A stretch of 64,000 bases of DNA from 66-474 sp050738155 (GCA_050738155.1 JBOHYW010000001.1:8717-72716); one strand, 5' to 3'; shown: positions 18,702 through 27,673, counted from the first letter of the stretch. Numbers and translations are program-made. The notes: a model not told the origin generated them from the sequence alone.

Positions 18702-19982
18702 ATGCAAACGAATCTTGCCGCACCGTTCAAACACACCGCAGATGGCGATGAAGCCGAGCAGATCCTGCGCGCTTGCGTGCATTGCGGTTTCTGCACGGCG
18801 ACCTGCCCGACCTATCAACTGGTGGGTGACGAACTGGATGGACCGCGCGGGCGCATCTACCTGATGAAAATGGTACTCGAAGGCGAGGCGCCAACCCGCA
18901 AGACGCAACTTCACCTCGACCGCTGCCTGACCTGTCGTGCCTGCGAGACTACTTGTCCGTCGGGTGTTCGCTACGGCCGACTCGTGGATATTGGCCGCGC
19001 GGCGGTCGATGCGTGCGTCAAGCGCCCACTCATCGAACGCGTCATGCGTCGCGCGCTGCGCATTGTCGTGCCGTATCCAAAACGCCTCGGCTTTTTTTAC
19101 AAGCTCGGACGCATCGCGCCGCAAGCGTGGTCGGGCGGGATGTGCAAGACGCCACGGCGCCGGCAAGCCGCATCATGGCCGGAGAGCCGTGGCCTCGAAC
19201 GCAAGATGCTGGTGCTCGATGGCTGCGTGCAACCAGTCGCGGTGCCGGTGACCAACGCGGCGGCGGCGCGTGTGCTGGCCAAGCTCGGGATCGAACTGGT
19301 GCGCCCCGAGGGCGCCGGCTGCTGCGGCGCGATCAGTCACCACCTGACCGCGCCCAAAGAGGCGCGGGCGTTCATGCGCCGCAACATCGATGCCTGGTGG
19401 CCGCACATCGAGGCTGGCGCCGAAGCACTGGTGATGACGGCGAGTGGTTGTGGTGCGATGGTGCGCGAATACGGGCATCTGTTGCGCGACGATCCGGACT
19501 ATGCGGCCAAGGCGGCCAAGGTTTCGGCTGTGACGCGCGACTTGAGCGAAGTATTGGCCGGCGAAGACCTGCGAGTGTTCGCCGGCATCGGCAAGGGTGG
19601 TCGCGTTGCATGGCATTCGCCCTGCACGTTGCAACATGGCCAGCAGGTCGTCGGCGTAGTGGAACAGGTGTTGCGAGGCGCGGGATTCGAACTCACGCCG
19701 GTACGCGACAGCCACCTTTGCTGCGGCTCGGCCGGAACCTATTCGCTGTTGCAGAAGAAGCTCTCTCAGCCTTTGCTGCACGACAAGCTCGATGCGCTGC
19801 AGGCCGGTCAGCCGTCCGCGATCGTCACCGCCAACATCGGTTGCCAATTGCATCTCGGCAGCGAGGCTGACGTGCCGGTCCATCACTGGATCGAGTTGCT
19901 GGATGATCCGGGTCTTGCGGGGCCTGACACGGAGGCGATGTATCGGCCTTGCTCGTCATCCCGGAATCGCGAAGCTGAGTAG
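18702..19982 (+). CDS. glcF: Glycolate oxidase iron-sulfur subunit GlcF
   Basis: Electron-transfer subunit of 426 residues. Two 4Fe-4S motifs are seen: C25, C28, C31, C35 (CVHCGFCTATCP) and C75, C78, C81, C85 (CLTCRACETTCP). Two CCG-type cysteine-rich domains follow (GAGCCGAISHH and SHLCCGSAGTY), characteristic of GlcF and LldE/HdrB proteins. It passes electrons from GlcD to quinone. The last residues (MYRPCSSSRNREAE) are not family-like: the frame runs into repeat DNA and stops at a TAG provided by the repeat that begins at 19979. Confidence 0.94.
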   Translation: MQTNLAAPFKHTADGDEAEQILRACVHCGFCTATCPTYQLVGDELDGPRGRIYLMKMVLEGEAPTRKTQLHLDRCLTCRACETTCPSGVRYGRLVDIGRAAVDACVKRPLIERVMRRALRIVVPYPKRLGFFYKLGRIAPQAWSGGMCKTPRRRQAASWPESRGLERKMLVLDGCVQPVAVPVTNAAAARVLAKLGIELVRPEGAGCCGAISHHLTAPKEARAFMRRNIDAWWPHIEAGAEALVMTASGCGAMVREYGHLLRDDPDYAAKAAKVSAVTRDLSEVLAGEDLRVFAGIGKGGRVAWHSPCTLQHGQQVVGVVEQVLRGAGFELTPVRDSHLCCGSAGTYSLLQKKLSQPLLHDKLDALQAGQPSAIVTANIGCQLHLGSEADVPVHHWIELLDDPGLAGPDTEAMYRPCSSSRNREAE

Positions 19983-20078
19983 GCCGGATCAAGCCGCGTA
20001 AGCGGCGGATCCGGCGCTGGACTCCGGCATCCCGACCTCCCGTCGCCTGCTCCGGCCTGCGGCCTTGAGCCGGCCTAC
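19979..20078. repeat. GTAGGCCGG...CCGGCCTAC intergenic repeat overlapping the glcF stop
   Basis: The terminal arms GTAGGCCGG and CCGGCCTAC enclose a second inverted pair (GATCAAG..., CTTGAGCC). The first four bases GTAG include the glcF stop codon TAG (19980-19982). It separates the convergent glcF and namZ genes. Confidence 0.8.
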
Positions 20079-20091
20079 GCAAACTGTAGAT

Positions 20092-21345
20092 TCATTTGTA
20101 CAGAAGATACTTTTGTCGGACTTTCTTGAAGCGAAGCAGACCCTTCTGCCAACGTTTTTGCATCTGGCTTACCGGCACACCTTTCTCGATGTCCTGCCGT
20201 ACCCAGTCGTTGCCGATCAAGTGATCGAAGTGCGATTGCTTGAAGGCGAATTGCTGCGGGTAGAGATTGTGGATCGTCTCGATGACGGTAAGGCCAACCA
20301 CGACCGGGTTGAAGGTATGGCGATCCATCACGTGCACCTGCACGCCGTTGCAGGGCTTGCCCTTGTATTTCGAAAACGTCGGCGTGAAATGCACCGGCCG
20401 GAATCGCACGCCGGGCAAGTGCTTGCCGTTGAGTGCCCGTGCCAGCTTGTCGGCGTCGATCCACGGCGCACCGGTCAGTTCGAATGGGCGCGTGGTGCCG
20501 CGGCCTTCGGAGACATTGGTACCTTCGACCAAGCCCATGCCCGGATACACCAGCGCGGTGGTTTCGGTCGGCATGTTCGGTGATGGCATCACGAATTGCA
20601 GCGACGTGTCGTCGTAATACATCGATCGCGTCCAGCCGCGCATCTTCACTACCGTCAGATTCGCACCGATGTGGAATTGCGCGTTGAACAACTCGGCCAA
20701 TTCGCCGATCGTCATGCCGTAGCGCAGGGCAATCTGGTACTTGCCGACGAACGAGGCGTACTTTGGATCGAGCACCGGTCCCTGCACCTTGATCCCGCCG
20801 ATCGGATCGGGTCGATCCAGCACGATGATCGGAATGTGCGCAGACACTGCGGCCTTCATCGCGTCCGCCATGGTGTACAGGTAGGTATAGAAGCGCGCAC
20901 CGACTGCCTGGATGTCGAATACCAGCACGTCGACGCCTTTCAGCATCGCCGGCGTCGGTTCGCGGGTCTTGCCGTACAGGCTGTACACCGGCACGCCGGT
21001 GACGGGGTCGCGGTTCGAACCGACGCTCGCGCCCGCCTGGTGCGCACCGCGAATACCGTGCTCGGGGCCGAACAGCGCGACCAAGTGCACGCCCGGCGTG
21101 TGGGCCAACAGGTCGACGTCGCTCACCAGTTCATCGTTGACGCCGGTCGGATTGGTAATCAGGCCGATGCCCTTGCCACGGATCAGGTCGAGTCGATCGT
21201 GCAACAGCACTTCGATACCGGTCTGGAAGGCGGGTGTCGAACGCGCGGGCTGGGTAACTGGCGGCGCGGCGGCAAGGGCAGGGCAGGCCGACAGCGCAAG
21301 CAGCGCGGCGACCAGCCAGCCGTGGTGGCGTCGATCAATAATCAC
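20092..21345 (-). CDS. namZ: Exo-beta-N-acetylmuramidase NamZ (DUF1343, GH171)
   Basis: Secreted enzyme of 417 residues of the DUF1343 family; the characterised member (Bacillus NamZ/YbbC) releases terminal MurNAc from wall glycans. A signal peptide (WLVAALLALSACPALA) precedes ITNPTGVND, the family hallmark LFGPEHGIRGAHQAG, VYSLYGKTREPT, and VEGTNVSEGRGTTRPFE. It is the last gene of a minus-strand run and its GTG start overlaps the end of the AmiE-like gene by 11 nt, so the two are coupled as in the Bacillus murQ-namZ-amiE-nagZ cluster. The MurNAc product fits the kinase and MurQ encoded at 9053-11021. Confidence 0.92.
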   Translation of the reverse strand: MIIDRRHHGWLVAALLALSACPALAAAPPVTQPARSTPAFQTGIEVLLHDRLDLIRGKGIGLITNPTGVNDELVSDVDLLAHTPGVHLVALFGPEHGIRGAHQAGASVGSNRDPVTGVPVYSLYGKTREPTPAMLKGVDVLVFDIQAVGARFYTYLYTMADAMKAAVSAHIPIIVLDRPDPIGGIKVQGPVLDPKYASFVGKYQIALRYGMTIGELAELFNAQFHIGANLTVVKMRGWTRSMYYDDTSLQFVMPSPNMPTETTALVYPGMGLVEGTNVSEGRGTTRPFELTGAPWIDADKLARALNGKHLPGVRFRPVHFTPTFSKYKGKPCNGVQVHVMDRHTFNPVVVGLTVIETIHNLYPQQFAFKQSHFDHLIGNDWVRQDIEKGVPVSQMQKRWQKGLLRFKKVRQKYLLYK

Positions 21346-22990
21346 GCTGGTGCCATTCGTTGTTGGTGATCTTCGCTTGCGTCGTCTTGCCGTCGGCGTG
21401 GACTTGCAAGTCGTCGACGTACCAGCCCCGGCCGTTGTGCTTGTCGTCCGTCCGGTAGCGGAACTGGACGTAACGGGTACCGGCTGGCAACGTCACGGTC
21501 TTGGTCTGCCAGCCGTCGCTGGAGCCCGTCAACAAACCGAGCGCATGCCAGTGAGTGCCATCCGGTGACGCCTCGATGCTGCCGAAATCATCATTCGGCT
21601 GCAGGCGATACCAGGTCTGGTACGACAGCGTGGCGCCGTGGTGCGGCTCGACCTTGGCGGTCAACGTTCGATTCAGATAGTCGCCGTAGCCCGAGAACCA
21701 CGCCGACCCGCCGCTCGGTGACGCGACCGGAATCGCGTTCGCAATGTCGGTGTTGATGTCGCTCAGGGCCGTGACGGACGAGGCGCCGTGGCGGTTCGGG
21801 TGCACGCGATTGGTCAACACCACCGTGACGATGTCGTTGCGGGGGTTGATCGTCAGCGCGGTGCCGGTGAAACCTTCGTGGCCGGCGGTGTGCGGCCCCG
21901 CCAATGCGCCCTGGTACCACGGCTGGTCGATCGACCAGCCGAGGCCGATCGCGTCGCCCGGAAACTTGACCCAGTTGGTCAGGATCAGTTTGACGGCCTG
22001 CTGCGACAGGATTCGTGCACCGCCATAGCTGCCGCCGTTCAATATCATCTGTCCGAAGATGGCGAGGTCATGCGCGGTGCCGAACACGCCCGCGTGCCCG
22101 GCCACGCCACCGAGTGCCCAGGCGTTTTCATCGTCGACCTGGCCCCACAACATGCCGCGGTGGGTCCACGGCTGGTACTCGCTCGCCGTGATCCGCGGCT
22201 TCAATTTTGCTGGCGGATCGTACATCGTGTCCGTCATGTGCAAGGGCTTGGTGATGTGCTGGCGGACGAACACGTCTTCGCGCTCGCCGCTCAATTTCTC
22301 GATCAACGCGCCCAGGGTAATGAAATTGATGTCGCTGTAGACGTAGTGGGTGCCGGGCGGATGCTCCAGCGGCAACTGCAGCACGTAGGCAAGGCGGTCC
22401 TTGCGTGAGCCGGGGATTTCATACAGCGGAGTGGGAGGGTCGGGCCGGAAGCCTGACGTGTGCGTCAGCAACTGGCGGATGGTGACGTTTTGCTTGCCAT
22501 GCACGCCGAAGCCCGGCAGGTACTTGGCGACCGGATCATCAAGCTTGAACTTGCCTTCGTCCCACAGCTGCATCACCGCGACCGCGGTGAACAGCTTGGA
22601 AACGGAAGCCATGTCGAAGATTTCATCCTTGGCCATCGGCCGCGGGTTGTCCGCCAAGGCGTAGTCGCCGTTCTTGTAGAGCGACGCGTAGCCGTAGGCT
22701 TTCCACTTGGCAATCACGCCGCGGCGGGCGACCAGGACCACGGCACCGGGCGCCACCCGGCGCGCCAGCGCCCGACTGACCGTGCCGTCCACTTTTTCGA
22801 GCGCCTGCGGTACGAAACCGGCCTGCTCCGGCGAGCCTTCATGCAGGGTCGTTGAACACGGACAGCCCGGATGATTCCAGGTGTACGGTTGTGCTGGAGT
22901 GGCCGCACTTGCGGTGGACGTGCCGATCGTGAACAGCGCAGCCACCGCAATTGCGGCAAGTGTTTGTCGAACCCGATTACCTGAAAACAT
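21335..22990 (-). CDS. Secreted serine hydrolase, beta-lactamase/AmiE-like, with C-terminal beta-sandwich
   Basis: Exported protein of 551 residues with the serine beta-lactamase/PBP fold. The signal peptide covers residues 1-29. The SxxK nucleophile motif is S129-V-S-K132, the tyrosine motif begins at Y218 (YSDIN), and HTAGHEGFTG replaces the third motif, as in class-C-like esterases and amidases. The order before namZ suggests the function of Bacillus AmiE (YbbE), an N-acetylmuramyl-L-alanine amidase of this same superfamily; a true beta-lactamase role is less likely. Residues about 450-551 form a jelly-roll domain (GWYVDDLQVHAD) of the type in M6 or carbohydrate-binding modules, which Bacillus AmiE is not known to have. 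Confidence 0.82.
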   Translation of the reverse strand: MFSGNRVRQTLAAIAVAALFTIGTSTASAATPAQPYTWNHPGCPCSTTLHEGSPEQAGFVPQALEKVDGTVSRALARRVAPGAVVLVARRGVIAKWKAYGYASLYKNGDYALADNPRPMAKDEIFDMASVSKLFTAVAVMQLWDEGKFKLDDPVAKYLPGFGVHGKQNVTIRQLLTHTSGFRPDPPTPLYEIPGSRKDRLAYVLQLPLEHPPGTHYVYSDINFITLGALIEKLSGEREDVFVRQHITKPLHMTDTMYDPPAKLKPRITASEYQPWTHRGMLWGQVDDENAWALGGVAGHAGVFGTAHDLAIFGQMILNGGSYGGARILSQQAVKLILTNWVKFPGDAIGLGWSIDQPWYQGALAGPHTAGHEGFTGTALTINPRNDIVTVVLTNRVHPNRHGASSVTALSDINTDIANAIPVASPSGGSAWFSGYGDYLNRTLTAKVEPHHGATLSYQTWYRLQPNDDFGSIEASPDGTHWHALGLLTGSSDGWQTKTVTLPAGTRYVQFRYRTDDKHNGRGWYVDDLQVHADGKTTQAKITNNEWHQRDY

Positions 22991-23052
22991 TTTGTGTATT
23001 TCCCGAGGTTGAAAAATTGCGAGATCGTCTATGCAGACCTGATCAAGCTGTT

Positions 23053-23178
23053 GCGGCGGATCCGGCGCTGCGCGCCTTGATCCGCCCTACGCGCCACGTA
23101 GTCAAGTAGGGCGGATCAAGGCGGAGCGCGAAGCGCGAATGCCGGATCCGCCGCCACACGCGGCTTGATCCGGCCTAC
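23053..23178. repeat. Compound GTAGGGCGG / CCGGCCTAC repeats
   Basis: Two elements stand back to back: 23053-23090 ends TTGATCCGCCCTAC, and 23106-23178 begins GTAGGGCGGATCAAGG and ends CTTGATCCGGCCTAC. They fill most of the 240-nt gap between the GH18 and the AmiE-like gene and may split that operon or act as mRNA stabilisers. Confidence 0.75.
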
Positions 23179-23230
23179 ACGTTGTACGAATCAAATGTCA
23201 TTCTTGCGAGGGAACGACGGAGCCCAAGCC

Positions 23231-24304
23231 TCAATAATGAATCGCCTTGGTCTGCTGCTTCAGTACATCCCAGATGCCGGGATCTTCCGAACCCAGCACC
23301 CATGCCGAGAATCCGCGGAAGTGGTATTGGCGGACCAGCTTCAACTTGGCCGTGAACGAGCGCGCGTTTTCGATGAACAGCCAGTTGTATACGCTGTTGG
23401 CGCCTGGCCAGTACGCGTACTCCACGCCCGCCGACGCCATCCATTGCGGCTTGACCTGATAGCGATCGAGCAGGTTTTGCACTTTGCGATAACTGATCTC
23501 GTCGCGCATCGAATGCGGTCCGCGCTTGTCGCTCCAGGCGGCGTACCAATGGTCTGAGTAGGTCGGGATGCCGAATGAAACCTTGTGCGGGTCGATGCCG
23601 AGCCGCATCAGGAAATCGGCCATCTTTTTCATCCATGGCAGACCGGCGACGGGCCCGGGTGGCGTCAGCGAGGTGTTCTGGTCATACGACATGAACGACA
23701 TGAAATCGCCGATCCTGGCCAGCTTCTTGAAATCGAATGCGCCTTTCCAGTCTTCGTACAGAAACTTGCTGAAACCGGTGTGGTCGGCGACCGGTACCGG
23801 GGCCTCCGCCTTGATCACGGCCATCGAGATCTTGAACCCGTGGGCATGCATCGCCTTCGCTACCTGGGCGTAGAACGCGGTGTACGCATCACCATCGGTG
23901 ACGTGCACGTTTTCGAGGTCGAACTGCCAGCCGTAGTAGTGATAGTGCTCGGCGTCATAGAGCATGATGTCGATGGCGCGCGCGCGCGCCTTCGGATCGT
24001 TGAGGAGTTCGTGGATGCCTTTCTGATCGAAGCTCGCGATGATCGGCATCACCATCACGTGATACGCGGCGGCAATTTGCAGCACACGCGGGTCGACACC
24101 GCCGTAGACCGTGCCGTACTTGTCCACGTGGTAGGCCGCCGGCACGATGATGGATATCTGGTCCGCGTGGGCCTTGAAACTCTCGAAAGAATCCAGGCTG
24201 CCGGTCATGTAGAAAAGGTTCTCCGACTTGACCGGTTGTGCGCAGACGTTGGCTGCGCTCGCCAACAGCCCGAGTGCAAGCAGCGCCATCAGGACTCGCT
24301 TCAT
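23231..24304 (-). CDS. Secreted GH18 glycosidase, SleL/YaaH-like
   Basis: Exported TIM-barrel glycosidase of 357 residues. A signal peptide (MKRVLMALLALGLLASAANVCA) is followed by the GH18 barrel. The catalytic strand reads YGWQFDLENVHVTD, keeping the D-x-E of the family's DxxDxDxE signature with Glu as acid. The FDLENV form and the following DAYTAFYAQVAKAMH helix resemble the spore-cortex lytic YaaH/SleL branch, whose members are N-acetylglucosaminidases acting on peptidoglycan, more than chitinases. Its ATG shares a base with the stop of the upstream D-aminoacylase-like gene (TGATG), so it is translationally coupled. Confidence 0.83.
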   Translation of the reverse strand: MKRVLMALLALGLLASAANVCAQPVKSENLFYMTGSLDSFESFKAHADQISIIVPAAYHVDKYGTVYGGVDPRVLQIAAAYHVMVMPIIASFDQKGIHELLNDPKARARAIDIMLYDAEHYHYYGWQFDLENVHVTDGDAYTAFYAQVAKAMHAHGFKISMAVIKAEAPVPVADHTGFSKFLYEDWKGAFDFKKLARIGDFMSFMSYDQNTSLTPPGPVAGLPWMKKMADFLMRLGIDPHKVSFGIPTYSDHWYAAWSDKRGPHSMRDEISYRKVQNLLDRYQVKPQWMASAGVEYAYWPGANSVYNWLFIENARSFTAKLKLVRQYHFRGFSAWVLGSEDPGIWDVLKQQTKAIHY

Positions 24305-26016
24305 CACTTCCCACTCCCATTCGAAGAATCGGTTTGACTGTAACCGGGGCCGCGCAGCACCTTGCCCGGCAGTGCGCCGGTCATCTTGCCATCGGCAATC
24401 ACCGGCACGCCGTCGACCAGCACGTCATCCATGCCAACCGCTAGCTGGTTGGGCTTCTGGAACGTCGCCAGACCGCGCAGTTTGGCCGGAGCGAAAACCA
24501 CGATGTCCGCCCACATGCCTTGCTTGAGCACGCCGCGCCGGGTCAGACCCATGCGCTGCGCGGGCAGTGCCGTCATCTTGCGAATCGCATCCGCCAGGCT
24601 CAATACGTGTTCTTCGCGAACATACTTGTGGATGATGCGCGGGAAGGTGGCGTAAGCGCGCGGATGCGGATGTTGGTGCGGATTCGGGGCAGTGGCGGCG
24701 GCATCGTCGCAGATCGACACCCACGGCTGCCTGAGCGCCAGCGTGACGTCGGGCTGGGCCATGCCGAACACTGCGACGCCGGTTGCGGCGTGGTCCTTGA
24801 TCAGGATATCCAGCAATGTGTCGATCGGCTTTTCGTGCCACGTTTTTGCGATCTCGTCGAGCCGCTTGCCTTCGATCGATTTCAATGCCGGATTCCCGAC
24901 CGAAGTGATTTCGACCGCATGCGGGCCGGGGATTTCCTGCCAGTCGTTGCTCCACTCGTCGCTCGGCGTTTGCATGCCGCGGATGATTTTCGCGCGCGTT
25001 TTCGGGTTCTTCAGCCGCGCGAGCAGGTCGGCCGTGCCACCGGCGTGCGCCCACGGCGGAATGAACGAGGCCAGATCATTGCCCCACGCCGTGTAGGCGT
25101 AAGTATCGGCACTGATGTCGAGGCCGGCGGCACGCGCCGCATCGATCTTCGCAACGATCTTCGGCATGTTGCCCCAGTTCTTGTGGCCGGCTGCCTTGAG
25201 GTGAAAAATCTCCGCTGGAATGTGCGCCTTGCGGGCGATGGTGAAGACCTTGTCCAACGCCGCCATTTCGGCGTTGCCTTCGCTGCGCATGTGGCTGGCG
25301 TAGATGCCGCCGTAGCGCGAAGCGACCTTGGCCAGCGCCACCAGTTCGGGTGTCTTGGAATAGGTCGCCGGCGGATACTGCAACGCGGTCGACACGCCCA
25401 TCGCGCCTTGCTGCATTGCGCGTGCGACCAATGCCTGCATTTGTTTGAGCTGCGCTGGTGTGGGCGTACGATCGCCGTAGCCGAGCACCATTTCGCGCAC
25501 GCTTGCCGCACCCACGTAGGTGCCGAGATTGACGCCGACGCCCTGCTTTTCGAGCAGCGCGAAGTAGCCACCTAGATCGTGCCAGCTCGGCTTGATGTGA
25601 AGGCTGCGGTATGTGGATTGGTTTTCCTGGATGATCCTGTCGTCGAGCGGCGCAACCGATTCGCCCTCGCCGGTAATGAGCGTGGTGACCCCTTGGTAAA
25701 TCTTGGACTGGGCGTGGCCATCCGCCAGCAATGTCAGTCCCGACTGATCCAGCATGTCGATGAAGCCGGGCGCGACGACGTCGCCATGCGCATTGATCAC
25801 CTGCTTCGCAGCGACCTTGCCGAAGCGCCCGATCGCGGCGATGTGTCCGTCCCGAATCGCGATGTCGGCGCGGTACCACGGCGAGCCGGTGCCGTCGATG
25901 ATGCGGCCGTTGCGGATCACGAGGTCATAGGGTTGCGCAGACATGCCCGCTGCAAACGCGCTCGCCGCCGAAAGCAGGACTACCGCGACCACGCCAACGA
26001 ACGGTAATTTTTTCAT
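24304..26016 (-). CDS. Secreted N-acyl-D-amino-acid deacylase-like amidohydrolase
   Basis: Amidohydrolase-superfamily protein of 570 residues with a signal peptide (1-23). The order of parts follows D-aminoacylase: IRNGRIIDGTGSPWYRADI, PGFIDMLDQSG, TTLITGEGES, SHMRSE with H242, and FHLKAAG with H272, then C-terminal GLTRRGVLKQGMWADIVVF. Normal members have D-x-H-x-H after PGFI and a bridging Cys in GNCG; here these read D-M-L-D-Q and G-E-G-E, so the first metal site is lost and the bridging ligand is changed. It probably belongs to a divergent branch. GAGGGAG precedes the ATG. Between GH18 and a transglutaminase-fold protein it could act on D-amino-acid amides from wall peptides; the substrate is unproven. 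Confidence 0.8.
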   Translation of the reverse strand: MKKLPFVGVVAVVLLSAASAFAAGMSAQPYDLVIRNGRIIDGTGSPWYRADIAIRDGHIAAIGRFGKVAAKQVINAHGDVVAPGFIDMLDQSGLTLLADGHAQSKIYQGVTTLITGEGESVAPLDDRIIQENQSTYRSLHIKPSWHDLGGYFALLEKQGVGVNLGTYVGAASVREMVLGYGDRTPTPAQLKQMQALVARAMQQGAMGVSTALQYPPATYSKTPELVALAKVASRYGGIYASHMRSEGNAEMAALDKVFTIARKAHIPAEIFHLKAAGHKNWGNMPKIVAKIDAARAAGLDISADTYAYTAWGNDLASFIPPWAHAGGTADLLARLKNPKTRAKIIRGMQTPSDEWSNDWQEIPGPHAVEITSVGNPALKSIEGKRLDEIAKTWHEKPIDTLLDILIKDHAATGVAVFGMAQPDVTLALRQPWVSICDDAAATAPNPHQHPHPRAYATFPRIIHKYVREEHVLSLADAIRKMTALPAQRMGLTRRGVLKQGMWADIVVFAPAKLRGLATFQKPNQLAVGMDDVLVDGVPVIADGKMTGALPGKVLRGPGYSQTDSSNGSGK

Positions 26017-26064
26017 GTTGGCTCCCTCATGGTAGTTTGCGTGGTGCCGTGGCGATCAACCCGG

Positions 26065-27570
26065 CTATTTGGCAGCCGTTTGTTTCGCCGGCAGGATTTT
26101 CCAGTGGAAGTGATAGCTCCACTTGTCGTAATACAAATTGCCGCCATCCCACTCGACCTCGCCACGTTGCGAGTCGACGGTGTCGGAACGAAAATGCTGC
26201 TTGGCCGGGACAAACTTGTCGCCGTAGCCGTTGTTGAAGGCAATGCGGAAGTTGTCGAGACCGCCCAGGTAGAACCATTTCACCGCCGGGTCTTTCGAAT
26301 CCAGGCGTCCGTAGGTCACGTCCACCGGTACCCATCCGTACGGGGCCAGATAAATCTGCGCCCAGTCGTGGATATCGCTGTAACTGCTCTTGGTGAACGT
26401 CCAGCCGGACTGCCAGCGCGCCGGGATGCCATTCATGCGCAGCAGCGTCATCAACAGCAGGGTCTGCTCGCCGCAATCGCCATGTCCGGCGTCCAGCGTG
26501 TACATGCTGATATCCGGAATCGTCGAGTATTCGCGCGCGCCGGCCCATGGAACATCGTCAACCGCTGCGAACAGTTTTTGCGCGATCCGGTAAGGATTGG
26601 TGGTATCGCCGACGATCTGGTGCGAAAACACCCGCAGTGGTTCGGTGAACACGATGTGGGGCGCACGTTCGGCAACGTACGGCGCAAGCGCGGGCGTGAT
26701 CTTCGCTGGTACCACCTTGTCCGGATCGATCGGATGGTATTGCGCGTACAAGGTCACCTGATAGGTGATCGAGAACGTGGTCGGTTTGCCGGCTTGCGCG
26801 GCCTTTTCAAGATAGACGGTGCGTTGCTTTGCCGCCTTCGGCGCGACGCGGTGGCGTGACGGCACACTGCTGATGAATTCGATACCTTCCTGTTGTCCGG
26901 GAATCGCCTGCGGGTACGGAATCCAGGCCCGGATCGTCTTGCCGGCGGGCACGGCGTCGGCATCGACAACCAGTGATTGTGTCACCTGCACGCGCTGCGG
27001 CATCACGCCGGTGTGGCCGCTCGACAACGCCGCATGCACCACCTTCGTGTCGTAACTGGACCAGTCGTCCGTGTCAGGCGGCAATTTCGCCAGTTTTCGC
27101 GCCTCGCTGCTCAGGTCGAACAGGTTCGACGGTGAGCGCCGGAAGTACCACAGCTTGCCGTCGATGACTTTGTGTTCGAACAAGCCGTGCGCATTCCAGC
27201 GTGCGAATTCGGCTTCGGTAAGGCCTGGAATTTTCTTGCGGACCTTGGCTTCGACTTCGTCGGCGGTGAGATCGAAGTCATAGGCAATGCGCTGCATGCG
27301 GACGCGCTGGAAGTGCAGCGCCTTGCGCTCGGCCGCCGGCAGTTCAGGGTTCTGCAAGGCAACAGCAATCTGCGCATCCGCTGCCTTGAACTGGCCACCA
27401 TTGACGAGTTGCACGATCGTCGCCAGCGGTTCCGCCGGCGTTGTTGTCGTGACGGCGCCTGCGGCGATGGCGGCACTCACCGGCAGCGCACACAAACATG
27501 CCAGCAACCCCAGCCACGGAAGGTGCGACAGCTTGGATGGCACGTTCGCGATTTGCTTTCTTTTATCCAT
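26065..27570 (-). CDS. Secreted transglutaminase-fold (papain-like) protein
   Basis: Exported protein of 501 residues with a signal peptide to about residue 37. An N-terminal alpha-helical region and a beta domain precede a transglutaminase-core domain: the catalytic Cys is in GHGDCGEQTLLLMTLLR, His in DIHDWAQIYL, and Asp in WVPVDVTYG. In bacteria this fold is mostly protease or amidase. As first gene of the run behind the shared operator (27607-27673) and upstream of the D-aminoacylase-like, GH18, AmiE-like and NamZ genes, a role in cutting wall peptides or cross-links is plausible. The predicted leader is only about 30 nt long. Confidence 0.82.
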   Translation of the reverse strand: MDKRKQIANVPSKLSHLPWLGLLACLCALPVSAAIAAGAVTTTTPAEPLATIVQLVNGGQFKAADAQIAVALQNPELPAAERKALHFQRVRMQRIAYDFDLTADEVEAKVRKKIPGLTEAEFARWNAHGLFEHKVIDGKLWYFRRSPSNLFDLSSEARKLAKLPPDTDDWSSYDTKVVHAALSSGHTGVMPQRVQVTQSLVVDADAVPAGKTIRAWIPYPQAIPGQQEGIEFISSVPSRHRVAPKAAKQRTVYLEKAAQAGKPTTFSITYQVTLYAQYHPIDPDKVVPAKITPALAPYVAERAPHIVFTEPLRVFSHQIVGDTTNPYRIAQKLFAAVDDVPWAGAREYSTIPDISMYTLDAGHGDCGEQTLLLMTLLRMNGIPARWQSGWTFTKSSYSDIHDWAQIYLAPYGWVPVDVTYGRLDSKDPAVKWFYLGGLDNFRIAFNNGYGDKFVPAKQHFRSDTVDSQRGEVEWDGGNLYYDKWSYHFHWKILPAKQTAAK

Positions 27571-27606
27571 GCATTAACCAATTATGAAGCTACGTCAAAC
27601 CCGCCA

Positions 27607-27673
27607 ATCGTAGCCAGCCGTTGGCGTCGGTCACCAATGAAAAGCTCGGCACTTGCCATAACCGAAGGTTGTG
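27607..27673 (-). promoter_or_regulatory. Palindromic operator plus promoter of the transglutaminase-namZ run
   Basis: On the minus strand CACAACCTTCGGTTATG (27673-27657) precedes, at 17 nt, CATTGG, giving TTGGTG (27637-27632), a 19-nt spacer and TACGAT (27612-27607), then TGG. Compared with the copy at 14387-14453 the palindrome arms differ in matched fashion (AGCT arms replaced by AACC/GGTT), which keeps the symmetry. That argues for selection on the palindrome. Confidence 0.62.

Noticed and set aside
21335..22990. Antibiotic-resistance beta-lactamase
   Set aside because: The gene overlaps namZ, has a C-terminal jelly-roll domain and lies in a wall-salvage run. An AmiE-like amidase/esterase role fits better, although the fold is shared.
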